Below are positions 7,901 to 15,513 of a stretch of DNA of 15,553 bases, in pieces. The stretch's first letter is position 1; every line of letters begins with the position of its first letter. A model generated the notes under the pieces. It saw only the letters and a list, made by a program, of their open reading frames with translations. It searched no databases and was not told the origin of the DNA. The stretch covers positions 1 through 15,553 of the forward strand of contig NZ_JAEQMG010000179.1 in the NCBI RefSeq assembly GCF_016680995.1, read 5' to 3'. The position numbers and the translations under genes are program-made. This stretch comes from Ruminococcus difficilis. GTDB lineage: Bacteria; Bacillota_A; Clostridia; Oscillospirales; Acutalibacteraceae.

Positions 7901-8473
7901 CGTCAGCTCTTCGGAACGGAACCGAAATACAACCTGATGATCACCAGTCTTACCGACAAGAGCGACGAAATCCAGAACAAGTTCAGCTCCGAGCTGCTTG
8001 CGGACGACAGAGTGACCGCCGTTTCGTTTATGGGCGCGAATATCTGGGACTTCAAGAATATGCTCAACTCACTCAACATGGTGGTCGTCGTGATGATCGT
8101 ATGCGCGGCGGGACTCGCATTTGTCGTGCTCTACAATCTGACGAATATCAATATCGCCGAGCGTGTGCGCGAGATTGCGACCTTCAAGGTTCTCGGTTTC
8201 TATAATAAAGAGACCTCGCGTTTTATATATAAGGAAAACCTCATACTGACGGTTCTGGGAATACTCGCGGGACTTCTGCTCGGTATTCTGCTGACAGGCT
8301 TCATTATCCGCACGGTAGAGGTCGACAATATCATGTTCGGCAGAGATATCTATTTTACGACCTATCTTTACGCTTCGGGACTGACGCTGCTGTTCTCTCT
8401 GATAGTAAACGCAGTCATGAGCTTTAAGATAAAAGCTGTCGACATGGTAACCAGTCTGAAAAGCGTTGAATAA
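4913..8473 (+). CDS. FtsX/MacB-type ABC permease with long coiled-coil insertion (1186 aa)
   Basis: This is the membrane partner of the preceding ATPase. It contains two FtsX modules in one chain. Helix 1 is at about 19-38 (FSIMAIIALGVGFF), followed by a periplasm-side-type domain to about 230. Residues about 235-622 are an almost unbroken charged coiled coil (repeats such as AQIDSGKAQL and KKFADAKKQI), then the family motif WYVFNRDDNPGY. Next come three membrane helices around 655-790 with the EEKRTEIATLKALGYS coupling segment. A further helix (CMTVLGVAGCTALIVAAFGL) starts the second module, with an outer domain to about 1050 and three last helices containing ERVREIATFKVLGFY. Start ATG 4913 has AAAGGAGG at 4898-4905. 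Single permeases of this size with a coiled-coil hairpin are known in Firmicutes as FtsX-like permeases of unclear substrate. The coiled coil may span the wall, as in mechanotransmission systems. No sensor kinase or regulator lies beside it. Confidence 0.92.
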   Translation: MTRALIRNTFREIIGTKARFFSIMAIIALGVGFFTGIKATSPSMYNLAENYYREKSLMDFRLVSTTGFTEDDVKAVSAVEGVQSVMPSYFFDLMTAADEGGDLVRLIAVPEDYLKNPSLNDIVINEGREIKRSGEIITESVAFANAKHQLGGKVRFAPMAGDSKVTDMLNNTEYTIVGKAESPLYISYQRGISQIGNGKIDEYMYVSAEDFKIDRYTELYVKADYSDGVSAFSDEYIEKTDELQEKLEQAASEREEAFQVEVIDKAKSDLADAKEKYNSEKSDADKKLSDAEKQIREGEAEYDEKIADAERQLKDAQEKIADGENELAAGEYAYYTKISAADKQLDEKRAELSDAENKYKSSLAEAQEKIASAQAQIDSGRAQLEAGQAELESKAELFAFLEKAQQAVETVNEAISRLQELGLHEKLTGIIDGTKTIIDDLTKEKKLTPEEAQKLRDALDKAQEIIDGAQTLTDQVQAILEKADEVLSGLNEEYRNAEALLEQMKQKLDDAQAELDKQAAEGQAQLDAAKAQIDSGKAQLSAASAELESQRASGLAKLQNARYSLQLAKTEYANGVSEFEAEKQSGREKLDDAKAEYNKNKSEADKKFADAKKQIDEAQEKVDSLSPSQWYVFNRDDNPGYSTFSQNADRLDAVASVFPLFFLLVAVLVCVTTMTRLIEEKRTEIATLKALGYSNGSIILKYVIYSMLAAVSGSIVGIAAGVLTLPFIIFNAYKIMYYIGDITLVLNIPAIVLGMLAAVVTTTAVSVIVCAKSLHLKPAQAMRPKAPKPGKRILLEYFTPLWKRMGFTAKLTARNLFRYKIRMCMTVLGVAGCTALIVAAFGLLNSFDPLTEVQFGEIYKYDVIVAPKDSGTAEDLEHLEELSDNTGCATGNLLVSQSDVTVGYGGKENSESTYLWTMSDPQNFDNMVSIRTRKDHTPLPLDNNGIMVNEKLASILGFSVGDTITLKIGDKTAEAKVSGIFEQYIYNYLYLTPDYYRQLFGTEPKYNLMITSLTDKSDEIQNKFSSELLADDRVTAVSFMGANIWDFKNMLNSLNMVVVVMIVCAAGLAFVVLYNLTNINIAERVREIATFKVLGFYNKETSRFIYKENLILTVLGILAGLLLGILLTGFIIRTVEVDNIMFGRDIYFTTYLYASGLTLLFSLIVNAVMSFKIKAVDMVTSLKSVE
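6034..6521 (+). repeat. Duplicated segment inside the permease coiled coil
   Basis: An identical 20-base string occurs at 6034-6053 and 6502-6521, both encoding AQIDSG followed by similar residues (RAQLEAGQAELES versus KAQLSAASAELES). The two copies sit on opposite sides of a less repetitive middle part (about 6100-6480) and would fall on the outgoing and returning arms of a helical hairpin. The repeat could reflect internal duplication or coiled-coil convergence with shared codon use. Confidence 0.6.
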
Positions 8474-8495
8474 GAAAAAACTTCACACGAGGGTT

Positions 8496-8529
8496 ATTTC
8501 CTGTTGAAAATGTATATTTCTTGTTGAAA
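8496..8529 (+). repeat. 14-bp direct repeat over the surface-operon promoter
   Basis: ATTTCCTGTTGAAA (8496-8509) and ATTTCTTGTTGAAA (8516-8529) differ at one base and start exactly 20 bp apart. The second copy contains the -35 hexamer TTGAAA. Tandem same-face sites overlapping a -35 are the usual layout of an activator such as a response regulator. The GTTGA core and spacing are only loosely like LytTR sites. Confidence 0.65.
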
Positions 8530-8552
8530 TATGGAGAATTATGTGTTATTAT
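8524..8552 (+). promoter_or_regulatory. Promoter of the four-gene surface operon
   Basis: TTGAAA (8524-8529) and TATTAT (8547-8552) are 17 bp apart, each 5 of 6 to consensus. A perfect TATAAT overlaps at 8552-8557 but has no -35 at a proper distance, unless an activator bound at the direct repeat substitutes for it. The intergenic region (8474-8600) is AT-rich and has no terminator hairpin for the permease gene. Confidence 0.55.
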
Positions 8553-8600
8553 ATAATTTAGGTTTTTATATCTCAGAACAGATAACAGGGAGGAAATGAT

Positions 8601-11600
8601 ATGAAAAAACCGATTGTTGCGTTTTTCGCGGCACTCATAGCGATATCCGCGTCGGGTTTTGCCGTATCCGCAGCACAGACTGACAGCGGCATGAACGTCG
8701 CCGAAGCCTCTCAGCAGGCGCAGGCTTCATATCCCGTTGTGACGGATTTTTATAATACCGCCGACGGAACAGAGGTCAGCTGGAAGGCTTATCCGAACGC
8801 CGCGCGTTACGGACTGTTTGTATGGAACGGCGATAGCTGGAAGGGCATTGCCACTACCTCAGGGCTCAGCCTGACCCACAAGGGACTGAAGAGTGGAGAG
8901 GTTTACCGCTATACCGTCCGCGCTATCGGCAGCGACGGCGAATTCTGCAGCGATTTCAACCGCGACGGCTTTGAGAACACCTTTATCGCGCCGCCTGAGA
9001 TGACGGCTGTACGCAACTCTGAGAAGGGCGTTTTCCTTGAGTGGACGAGCCGCAAGGGTGCCGAGAACTACCGCGTATACCGCAAGTCTGGCAATTCGGG
9101 ATGGACAAGGCTAACCGATACCGCCGCAAACTTTTTCACCGATGAATCGGCAGTATCTGGCACGACATACAGCTATACCGTCCGCTGCATCACCGCCGAC
9201 GGCAGCGAGTGGACGAGCTACTACACCGACGGCAAGTCCGTTCGCTACATCAAAGCGCCCGTGATTACCGATTTCGCGAATACCGCCACAGGTACGCGCA
9301 TTTACTGGGACAAGTGCGGCGGCGCGTCAAAGTACCGTGTGTTTTATCTTGACCGCGACAATGTCTGGAGAGGTCTCGGAAGTACCTCGTCCAACAGTTT
9401 CACGAGCGAGGATCTGCTCTCGGGCGAGAGCTACACCTACACCGTGCGCTGCCTTGACAGCGACGGAAACTACATCAGCGATTATGACCACGAGGGCAAG
9501 AGCTACCTCTTCCTGACAACTCCGAAGATCACCTCTCTCAATCCCGTCACCGAGGGAGTAGAGGTCAACTGGGGAAGTCTTGCGGGCGCTGTAAACTACC
9601 GCGTTTACCGCAAAACAGCCGACACCGACTGGCGCAGGGTAGGCGATACCACAGCCACGACCCTCGTTGACAGGAACGCTCCTTCGGGCGTACAGGTAAG
9701 CTACACCGTACGCGCGATCACCGCCGACGGCAGCGACTGGACGAGCTACTTCAACAGCGGCAAGTCTATCACCTATATCAAAACTCCCGTGATCACAGGC
9801 TTCTACAATACCGCAAACGGCACCGAGATCATGTGGGACAAGTGCGGCGGCGCGGCAAAGTACCGCGTGTTTGTCCTTGAAAACGGAAGCTGGAAGGGTC
9901 TCGGCAACACGACCTCCGAGAGCTTTGTGAATAAAAATGTAAAGTCAGGCGAGAGCTACACCTACACTGTGCGCTGCCTTGACAAAAACGGCGACTTTAT
10001 CAGCGCTTATGATAAGGACGGCAAGAGCTTTATTTTCCTCACTCCGCCCGTAATCAGCAGTCTTGACGTTACCGAAAACGGTGTTGTGATCAAGTGGAAC
10101 GCCGACAAGAACGCGGAGAATTTCCGCATTTACCGCAAGACCGGCGGCTCCGACTGGAGCAAGCTTGCGGATACCGATTCGAGAACTTACACCGACAGAA
10201 CCGCAGCGTCCGGCAAGGAGTATTCCTACACAGTCCGCTGCATAACCGCGGACGGCAGCGAGTGGACGAGCTACTACAACAGCGGAAAGTCCGTCATGTT
10301 CGTCAAAACTCCTCAGGTCAAGTCCTTTGAGAACGTTTCCGAAGGCGCGAAGCTCAGCTGGGACAAGTGCGACGGCGCGTACAAGTACGGCGTTTTCTAT
10401 CTTGACGGCGAGAACGGCTGGAAGGGCATCAGCTCAACCACCGATACATATTTTATCGACAAGACCGTCAAAAACGGCGAGACCAGAACCTACACCGTCC
10501 GCTGCCTTGACAAAGCTAGCAACTTCATCAGCCCGTTCAACAGGACAGGCTGGACAAACCGCTATTTCGCGCCGCCTGCTATCTTGAGCGTAAGCAATGC
10601 GGTCAAGGGAAATAATATCAAGTGGAACGCTGTTGACGGCGCCGCGGGTTACCGTCTTTACAGACGCACAATAAGCTCCGGCTGGGCAAGACTTTTTGAT
10701 TCTACCCCCGAAACCTCCTACAATGATCTGACAGCCGAGAAGAACAACGCCTACGCCTACACTCTCCGCCTTGTCAATGAAAAGGGCGAGCTTATCAGCT
10801 CCTACATTGACGATACAAAGTTCTACTACAACGGCGCTGTCGCTAACGGCACGCTTTCGATCAACGGCAAGTCATATGTATTTGTCAACGGCAAAATCCG
10901 TCAGGGCTATGTAAAAATCGGCAATGACACATATTACTATAATTCCGACGGCGTAATGCTGAAGGATTGCCTTGTCGGTTCATCAGCCGAGGGCTTCCGT
11001 TACGCCGGCAAGGACGGCAAGATCGATTTCAACTTTACAGGCGTTACAAAGAACTCCTACGGTTACTGGTACCTCGAAAAAGGTACTCTCGACTTCACGA
11101 TAAGAACCGGCGTGACCTACGGCGGCTATGACTGGAACGTCGAAAACGGCAGAGCCACGAAGGTCACCACCGAGAAGGACAAGACCTATCACCGCGCTTT
11201 CCTTCTCCTTGACAAGGTCTGCGACAGAAACATGAGCAAGAGCGATAAGCTCTGGAAGATGTTCCGCTATATCCAGAATGCCTACACCGAGTTGAACCCC
11301 AGAATCCCGCACTATCACGGCGACGGCTGGGAGGTTCTCTACGCCAACGATATGCTCGTCTACGGCAAGGGCAACTGCATCAGCTATGGCTCCGAGTTCG
11401 CCTTCCTCGCAAAGGCTATCGGCTATGACAACTGCTACGCCTGCCACAGCGGCGGTCACGGCTGGGCAGAGATCGAGGGTAAGGTCTACGATCCCGAGTG
11501 GGGCAGACACTTCTTTGACCACACCTATTTCGGCATCGACTACTACAACAATCCTACCAGCGTGAATTACACCGTAATCAAGGGCGGCGCTGCATGGATG

Positions 11601-11615
11601 CACGTCAAGATCTAG
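8601..11615 (+). CDS. Secreted Fn3-repeat protein with C-terminal transglutaminase-like domain (1004 aa)
   Basis: An N-terminal Sec signal peptide (KKPIVAFFAALIAISASGFAVSA) ends near residue 25. Eight Fn3-like modules of 86-88 residues follow (about 44-743), each with a W in the first half and a YTVR strand. They alternate as four A-B pairs: A carries VFYL/GLG-type strands and B carries YRVYRK and ITADGSxWTSY. Residues about 744-855 hold a glucan/choline-binding-like stretch (YVFVNGKIRQGYVKIGNDTYYYNSDG) and a linker. Residues about 858-1004 are transglutaminase-like, with an apparent triad of C926 (GKGNCISYGSEFAFLA), H953 (GGHGWAEI) and D964 (VYDPEW). No LPXTG anchor is present, so wall attachment is probably through the repeat segment. 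The domain could cross-link or hydrolyse peptides, or act as a protease; the substrate is unknown. Start ATG 8601 has AGGGAGG at 8587-8593. First gene of the operon, 18 bp before the MBOAT gene. Confidence 0.9.
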   Translation: MKKPIVAFFAALIAISASGFAVSAAQTDSGMNVAEASQQAQASYPVVTDFYNTADGTEVSWKAYPNAARYGLFVWNGDSWKGIATTSGLSLTHKGLKSGEVYRYTVRAIGSDGEFCSDFNRDGFENTFIAPPEMTAVRNSEKGVFLEWTSRKGAENYRVYRKSGNSGWTRLTDTAANFFTDESAVSGTTYSYTVRCITADGSEWTSYYTDGKSVRYIKAPVITDFANTATGTRIYWDKCGGASKYRVFYLDRDNVWRGLGSTSSNSFTSEDLLSGESYTYTVRCLDSDGNYISDYDHEGKSYLFLTTPKITSLNPVTEGVEVNWGSLAGAVNYRVYRKTADTDWRRVGDTTATTLVDRNAPSGVQVSYTVRAITADGSDWTSYFNSGKSITYIKTPVITGFYNTANGTEIMWDKCGGAAKYRVFVLENGSWKGLGNTTSESFVNKNVKSGESYTYTVRCLDKNGDFISAYDKDGKSFIFLTPPVISSLDVTENGVVIKWNADKNAENFRIYRKTGGSDWSKLADTDSRTYTDRTAASGKEYSYTVRCITADGSEWTSYYNSGKSVMFVKTPQVKSFENVSEGAKLSWDKCDGAYKYGVFYLDGENGWKGISSTTDTYFIDKTVKNGETRTYTVRCLDKASNFISPFNRTGWTNRYFAPPAILSVSNAVKGNNIKWNAVDGAAGYRLYRRTISSGWARLFDSTPETSYNDLTAEKNNAYAYTLRLVNEKGELISSYIDDTKFYYNGAVANGTLSINGKSYVFVNGKIRQGYVKIGNDTYYYNSDGVMLKDCLVGSSAEGFRYAGKDGKIDFNFTGVTKNSYGYWYLEKGTLDFTIRTGVTYGGYDWNVENGRATKVTTEKDKTYHRAFLLLDKVCDRNMSKSDKLWKMFRYIQNAYTELNPRIPHYHGDGWEVLYANDMLVYGKGNCISYGSEFAFLAKAIGYDNCYACHSGGHGWAEIEGKVYDPEWGRHFFDHTYFGIDYYNNPTSVNYTVIKGGAAWMHVKI
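8730..10829 (+). repeat. Eight Fn3-like modules arranged as four A-B pairs
   Basis: Module starts by residue are 44 (A1), 130 (B1), 218 (A2), 306 (B2), 394 (A3), 481 (B3), 569 (A4) and 657 (B4), ending at 743. A2, A3 and A4 resemble each other more than any B, and B1, B2 and B3 likewise. The duplication unit is therefore the pair, about 525 bp. DNA similarity is also high between like modules, for example over GCGAGTGGACGAGCTACTAC in B1 and B3, and ACTACACC-type strings in A2 and A3. The outer pairs (A1, B4) are the most diverged. Confidence 0.85.
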
Positions 11616-11633
11616 TCGGAAGGAATATCTTAA

Positions 11634-13061
11634 ATGGTTTTTAGTTCACTCGTTTTTCTCAGCGTGTTTCTGCCCGCGGTGTTTCTCCTCTACACGGTGA
11701 TACCCTCGCTCAAGGTCAGAAATATCCTGCTTATTCTCGCGAGTCTCGCGTTTTACGCCTACGGCGAGCCTGTATATGTGCTCCTGATGCTTTTCAGCTC
11801 GGTGCTCAATTACCTGTGCGCGCGGTGGGTGGAGCATAATCCCCAAAAGAAAAGCAAGGCGGCGCTTGTCACGGCGATTGTCGTCAACCTCGGCATTCTC
11901 GCCGTGTTTAAGTACACGGGAATGTTTGTCACCACCTTCAACTCCCTTACAGGCTTGCAGGTGCCCGTTCCCGAAATCGCGCTGCCGATCGGCATCTCGT
12001 TCTTCACCTTCCAGGCGCTGTCCTACGTCATCGACGTATACCGCGGCGCTGTTGAGGTTCAGAAGAACTATCTCAACATCTTACTCTACATAACCTTCTT
12101 CCCGCAGCTTATCGCGGGTCCCATCGTAAAGTACCGCGATATCAACCGTCAGATCACCGACCGACACCAGGATATCGGGAAGATCGCGCGCGGTCTGCGG
12201 CGTTTTATCTGCGGTTTGGCAAAGAAGGTATTCATCGCAAACACCATGGGTCAGGTCGCCGACGTTTTGTTCGCGCAGGACGTGAGCACTCTCGCTCTGC
12301 CTTCCGCGTGGCTCGGCGCGGCAGCCTACCTGTTCCAGATTTACTACGATTTCTCGGGCTATTCGGATATGGCTATCGGCCTCGGTCTGATGTTCGGCTT
12401 CGAGTTCAAGGAAAACTTCATGTATCCCTACGGTGCAGTGAGCATTCAGGACTTCTGGAGACGCTGGCACATTTCGCTCTCCACATGGTTCAAGGAGTAC
12501 CTCTATTTTCCGCTCGGCGGCAACCGCAAGGGTAAAGCGCGCACCGCGCTCAACCGCCTGATCGTATTTTTCTGCACAGGCCTCTGGCACGGCGCAAACT
12601 GGACGTTTGTCCTCTGGGGACTCTGGCACGGCTTGTTCCTCCTGCTTGAGGAATACGTTCCGGTCATGCGCAGGCTCCCGAAGGTGCTTGGCCACATCTA
12701 TACAATGCTGGTCGTAATACTCGGCTTTGTCCTTTTCCGCGCGGACACGATTTCCTACGGCTTCGCCTATATCGGCAGAATGTTCGCGGGATTCGACTTT
12801 TCTCCGTCCGCTCTCAGTGTCGCGCTCACACAGCTCACACCCTGGTTCCTCGTCATGCTGGTCGTTGCAATCATCGGCTGCGCGCCTATCCGTCCGCTGG
12901 CTGACAAGATCCGCGCCAATGTTTACGGCGGCGCTGAGCTTTCAAAGGCATGGAAGGGCGTACAGGCTGCTCTGTATGTTCTCGCCGCGGCAGGTCTTGT
13001 CTGGTGTATGCTCCGCCTTTCCTCGGGCGCGTACAACCCGTTCATCTACTTCAGATTTTAG
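11634..13061 (+). CDS. MBOAT family O-acyltransferase (AlgI/PatB/DltB-like)
   Basis: A 475-residue polytopic membrane protein. It begins with a hydrophobic segment (SLVFLSVFLPAVFLLYTVI) and carries family signatures in order: EIALPIGISFFTFQALSYVIDVYRG, FFPQLIAGPIVKY, YYDFSGYSDMAIGLGLMFGF, FWRRWHISLSTWFKEYLYFPLGGNRKG and FCTGLWHGANWTFVLWGLWHG. The WHG histidine, H319, is at the position of the catalytic histidine of AlgI-type enzymes; H332 follows. H279 lies in the RRWHISLS motif. AlgI-class MBOATs pass acetyl groups from the cytoplasm across the membrane to an extracellular polysaccharide, using an SGNH partner; that partner is the next gene (14 bp downstream). Start ATG 11634 follows GGAAGGA at 11618-11624. 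The recipient glycan cannot be read here. D-alanylation of teichoic acid (DltB) is less likely, because dltA, dltC and dltD are absent. Confidence 0.93.
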   Translation: MVFSSLVFLSVFLPAVFLLYTVIPSLKVRNILLILASLAFYAYGEPVYVLLMLFSSVLNYLCARWVEHNPQKKSKAALVTAIVVNLGILAVFKYTGMFVTTFNSLTGLQVPVPEIALPIGISFFTFQALSYVIDVYRGAVEVQKNYLNILLYITFFPQLIAGPIVKYRDINRQITDRHQDIGKIARGLRRFICGLAKKVFIANTMGQVADVLFAQDVSTLALPSAWLGAAAYLFQIYYDFSGYSDMAIGLGLMFGFEFKENFMYPYGAVSIQDFWRRWHISLSTWFKEYLYFPLGGNRKGKARTALNRLIVFFCTGLWHGANWTFVLWGLWHGLFLLLEEYVPVMRRLPKVLGHIYTMLVVILGFVLFRADTISYGFAYIGRMFAGFDFSPSALSVALTQLTPWFLVMLVVAIIGCAPIRPLADKIRANVYGGAELSKAWKGVQAALYVLAAAGLVWCMLRLSSGAYNPFIYFRF

Positions 13062-13075
13062 AAAGGCGGCGTGAC

Positions 13076-14473
13076 ATGAAAAGAATTTTACTTATAATCT
13101 TCACCGTGTTCTGCGTCGCTGTTTGCGCTGTACCGTCGGTCGGAATGATTTTCCGCCCGACAGACAAGCCGATAGGCAACGAGCGCCAGTCCGCCGCTCC
13201 GACGGTCACAAACAAGGACGGCAGCTTCAATTTCAGCTACTTTACTCAGCTCGGCGGCTATTATGAAAAGCACTTCGCTTTCCGTCCCGAGATGATACAG
13301 GCTGACGCTATGATTCAGTCGAAGGGCTTCTTCACTTCTAACATCAACACCGTTCTCGTTGGCAATAACGACTGGCTGTACTACACCTCGAGCATCGACG
13401 ATTACCTCGGCAAAAACACCCTTTCCGATAAAGAAATCAACGGCGTTGTAAATAACCTCAAGCTGATCCAGCGTTACTCCGAATCAAACGGCGCTCATTT
13501 CCTGTTTACGGTCGCGCCGAACAAGAACACGCTCTATCCCGATAATATGCCCTATACCTACAGCGCGAAGGTGTCCGATACCCATAACAGGGATTTGCTC
13601 CATTCCGCGCTCAAGGACAGCGGCGTGAACTACTGCAACCTCTTTGAGCCTCTGTCCGAACAGAGCGAAACGCTCTATTTCGCGCGTGATTCCCACTGGA
13701 ACAACAAGGGCGCTCTGCTCGCGTACAACACGGCGCTTGACACACTGCAGAAGCCTCACGACGATTATTCCGCCGCCGAGGTAACGCGCAAGAAGGACTT
13801 TACGGGCGACCTCAGCAAGATGCTCTATCCCGTATCTTCCGAGCCGGAGTACAATTACTACTACGGCGCTGAGGAAAAGTACACATACACCACAGATACC
13901 AAGTCCGTCGAGGATACCCTGATTCAGACGACAAACCCGAACGCTTCGGGCGCTCTCTATATGTACCGCGACTCGTTCGGAAACGCGCTTGTACCGTTTT
14001 TCGCGTCCGCTTACGGCAATGCGACCTTCACAAAGGCGTTCCCGATGAATATCCGTCAGGATATTGCAGCAAACAAGCCCGATACCTTTGTCATGGAGCT
14101 TGTCGAGCGCAACATCAAGTGGCTGATCACAATGCCGCCGATGCTGCCCGCGCCCGAGCTGAGCTACTATAAAGCCTCGGGTACGGTTGAGGGCAAGGTG
14201 AATGTAAGTGTTAAGCCCTGCGATTACGCCGCGGAATACACTCAGATTTCCGCTCTTATTGACAGCGCGGATTTAAGCGGCAGCGAGGAATACAATATCA
14301 CCGTCAAAGATCAAAGCGGAACGGAAAAGACCTTTGAGGCGTTTTCCTATAAATCCGAGGACGGCGAAGGTTGCCTTGCGTATCTGCCTTCCGAGAGCTT
14401 CCCGGCGGACAGCTCGTACGAAATCAAATTAATGGTAAAAAACAAGGACGGCTTCTTTGAGCTTCGTTCTTGA
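13076..14473 (+). CDS. DHHW/AlgX-like SGNH-fold protein, probable O-acetylation partner (465 aa)
   Basis: An N-terminal hydrophobic segment (ILLIIFTVFCVAVCAVPSVGMIF) serves as signal anchor or signal peptide. The SGNH-like core includes YYEKHFAFRPEMI, NNDWLYY, FLFTVAPNKNTLYP, the DSHWN motif (D205, H207) and YRDSFGNAL with S300 as the likely nucleophile. These correspond to the Asp-His and Ser catalytic elements of AlgX/AlgJ. From about residue 365 a separate beta-rich, probably Ig-like or carbohydrate-binding C-terminal domain follows. The family takes acetyl groups handed over by an MBOAT and places them on an exported polymer. I start at ATG 13076 (AAAGGCGG in front, codons MKRILLII) rather than the longer frame beginning at 12950, since that overlaps the MBOAT gene by 112 bp and lacks a leader. 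The gene lies 15 bp ahead of the lipoprotein gene. Confidence 0.9.
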   Translation: MKRILLIIFTVFCVAVCAVPSVGMIFRPTDKPIGNERQSAAPTVTNKDGSFNFSYFTQLGGYYEKHFAFRPEMIQADAMIQSKGFFTSNINTVLVGNNDWLYYTSSIDDYLGKNTLSDKEINGVVNNLKLIQRYSESNGAHFLFTVAPNKNTLYPDNMPYTYSAKVSDTHNRDLLHSALKDSGVNYCNLFEPLSEQSETLYFARDSHWNNKGALLAYNTALDTLQKPHDDYSAAEVTRKKDFTGDLSKMLYPVSSEPEYNYYYGAEEKYTYTTDTKSVEDTLIQTTNPNASGALYMYRDSFGNALVPFFASAYGNATFTKAFPMNIRQDIAANKPDTFVMELVERNIKWLITMPPMLPAPELSYYKASGTVEGKVNVSVKPCDYAAEYTQISALIDSADLSGSEEYNITVKDQSGTEKTFEAFSYKSEDGEGCLAYLPSESFPADSSYEIKLMVKNKDGFFELRS

Positions 14474-14488
14474 TAGGAGGAATATATA

Positions 14489-15505
14489 ATGAAAAGATTA
14501 ACAACTGCCGCGCTGGCGGTACTGACCGTTCTGGTAATGGTATTTTCACTCACGGCATGCGGAGGAAAGGCCGTTACTTTGACTGTTCACGACAAGGACG
14601 CCAAGACCGAGGTTGAGGCTAACGTCGGAATGACCGTTTCACAGGTTCTCGAAAAGGCTGAGATCAAGCTCGGCGAGAAGGACGAAACCGAACCCGCCAA
14701 GGACGAGAAAATCGCCGAGGATATAAAGGAAATCACCGTTAAGCGCTACGCCAAGGTAACCGTCAAGCTCGGCGATGAGTCGAGAGAGATCGAGATGACA
14801 GGCGGTACTGTTGCCGACGCCATCAAGAAGTCAGGACTTAACACCGACGGCTGCGAGCCCGACATCGACAAGGACAAGTACCTCGAGGACGGCATGGTTA
14901 TCAACATGGTAAAGGGCACAAAGGTCACACTTACCGTTGACGGCAAGACAAACGACGTAGCTACCAAGGCAAAGACCGTTGAGGACTTCCTCAAGGAGCA
15001 GAAGGTTACTCTCGGTGCGGACGACGAGGTCAGCGAGAAGCTCACCGCCGAAATCAAGGACGGCATGAAGATCGTCGTTAAGCGCGTTGAGTACAAGACC
15101 GAGGAAAAGACCGAGAAGATCGAGTACAAGACCGTAGAGAAGGAAAGCGACAGCCTCGAAGCCGGCAAGGAAGAGGTTACCCAGGAGGGTAAGGACGGCG
15201 AAAAGACCGTTACCTACAAGGTCAAGTACGTAGATGGCAAGGAGGACAGCCGCGAGAAGGTAGAGGAGAAGGTCACCAAGGAAGCGGTTGATAAGGTTGT
15301 CACACGCGGCACCAAGGCAGAGTCCTCTCAGCAGGAGCAGCCCCAGCAGTCACAGCAGCAGGAACAGCCTCAGCAGTCACAGCAGGAGCAGCCCGCGGGC
15401 AAGACCGTTGTCAGCAAGGAGAACTTCCCCGATTGCGACGGTTCGGGTCACGGCTACTACGAGATCCACTACTCCGACGGTTCCGTTGAGTACCAGCAAT
15501 ATTAA
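14489..15505 (+). CDS. Lipoprotein with DUF348-like repeats and a G5 domain (338 aa)
   Basis: A signal peptide ends in lipobox LTAC, predicting lipidation at C24. Three DUF348-like segments follow, at about 28-87, 88-147 and 150-204, each of the form VTLTVxxKxxxVxxxAxTVxDxLK. A G5-type domain spans about 202-290 (VEYKTEEKTEKIEYKTVEKES, then KYVDGKEDSREKVEEKVTKEAV). The DUF348 plus G5 order is that of YabE and Rpf-like wall proteins, which normally end in a 3D or lysozyme-like domain. That enzyme domain is missing here. Instead a glutamine/serine-rich linker (280-300) leads to a short tail with ENFPDCDGSGHGYYEI and SVEYQQY. The product is highly charged and probably projects from the membrane into peptidoglycan. 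Start ATG 14489 has AGGAGG at 14475-14480. Last gene of the operon; tandem TAA stops. Confidence 0.9.
   Translation: MKRLTTAALAVLTVLVMVFSLTACGGKAVTLTVHDKDAKTEVEANVGMTVSQVLEKAEIKLGEKDETEPAKDEKIAEDIKEITVKRYAKVTVKLGDESREIEMTGGTVADAIKKSGLNTDGCEPDIDKDKYLEDGMVINMVKGTKVTLTVDGKTNDVATKAKTVEDFLKEQKVTLGADDEVSEKLTAEIKDGMKIVVKRVEYKTEEKTEKIEYKTVEKESDSLEAGKEEVTQEGKDGEKTVTYKVKYVDGKEDSREKVEEKVTKEAVDKVVTRGTKAESSQQEQPQQSQQQEQPQQSQQEQPAGKTVVSKENFPDCDGSGHGYYEIHYSDGSVEYQQY
15326..15394 (+). repeat. Imperfect tandem repeat encoding a Q/P/S-rich linker
   Basis: Two full units and one partial unit of the type SQQEQPQQ (8, 9 and 6 residues) are encoded by CAG/GAG/CCC-rich DNA. The 9-residue unit has one extra CAG codon, a typical slippage product. 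The segment separates the G5 domain from the C-terminal tail and is likely length-variable between strains. Confidence 0.7.
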
Positions 15506-15513
15506 TAACCATC

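Noticed and set aside
8601..11615. Sortase-anchored protein
   Set aside because: No LPXTG motif, hydrophobic tail or basic end; the chain finishes in the transglutaminase-like domain.
12081..12695. Minus-strand open frame of 204 codons
   Set aside because: Antisense to the MBOAT gene, whose catalytic motifs and membrane helices are clear.
12950..13075. N-terminal extension of the DHHW protein starting inside the MBOAT gene
   Set aside because: Overlaps 112 bp of the MBOAT gene in another frame and gives an arginine/cysteine-rich leader; the ATG at 13076 has a Shine-Dalgarno and begins a signal peptide.
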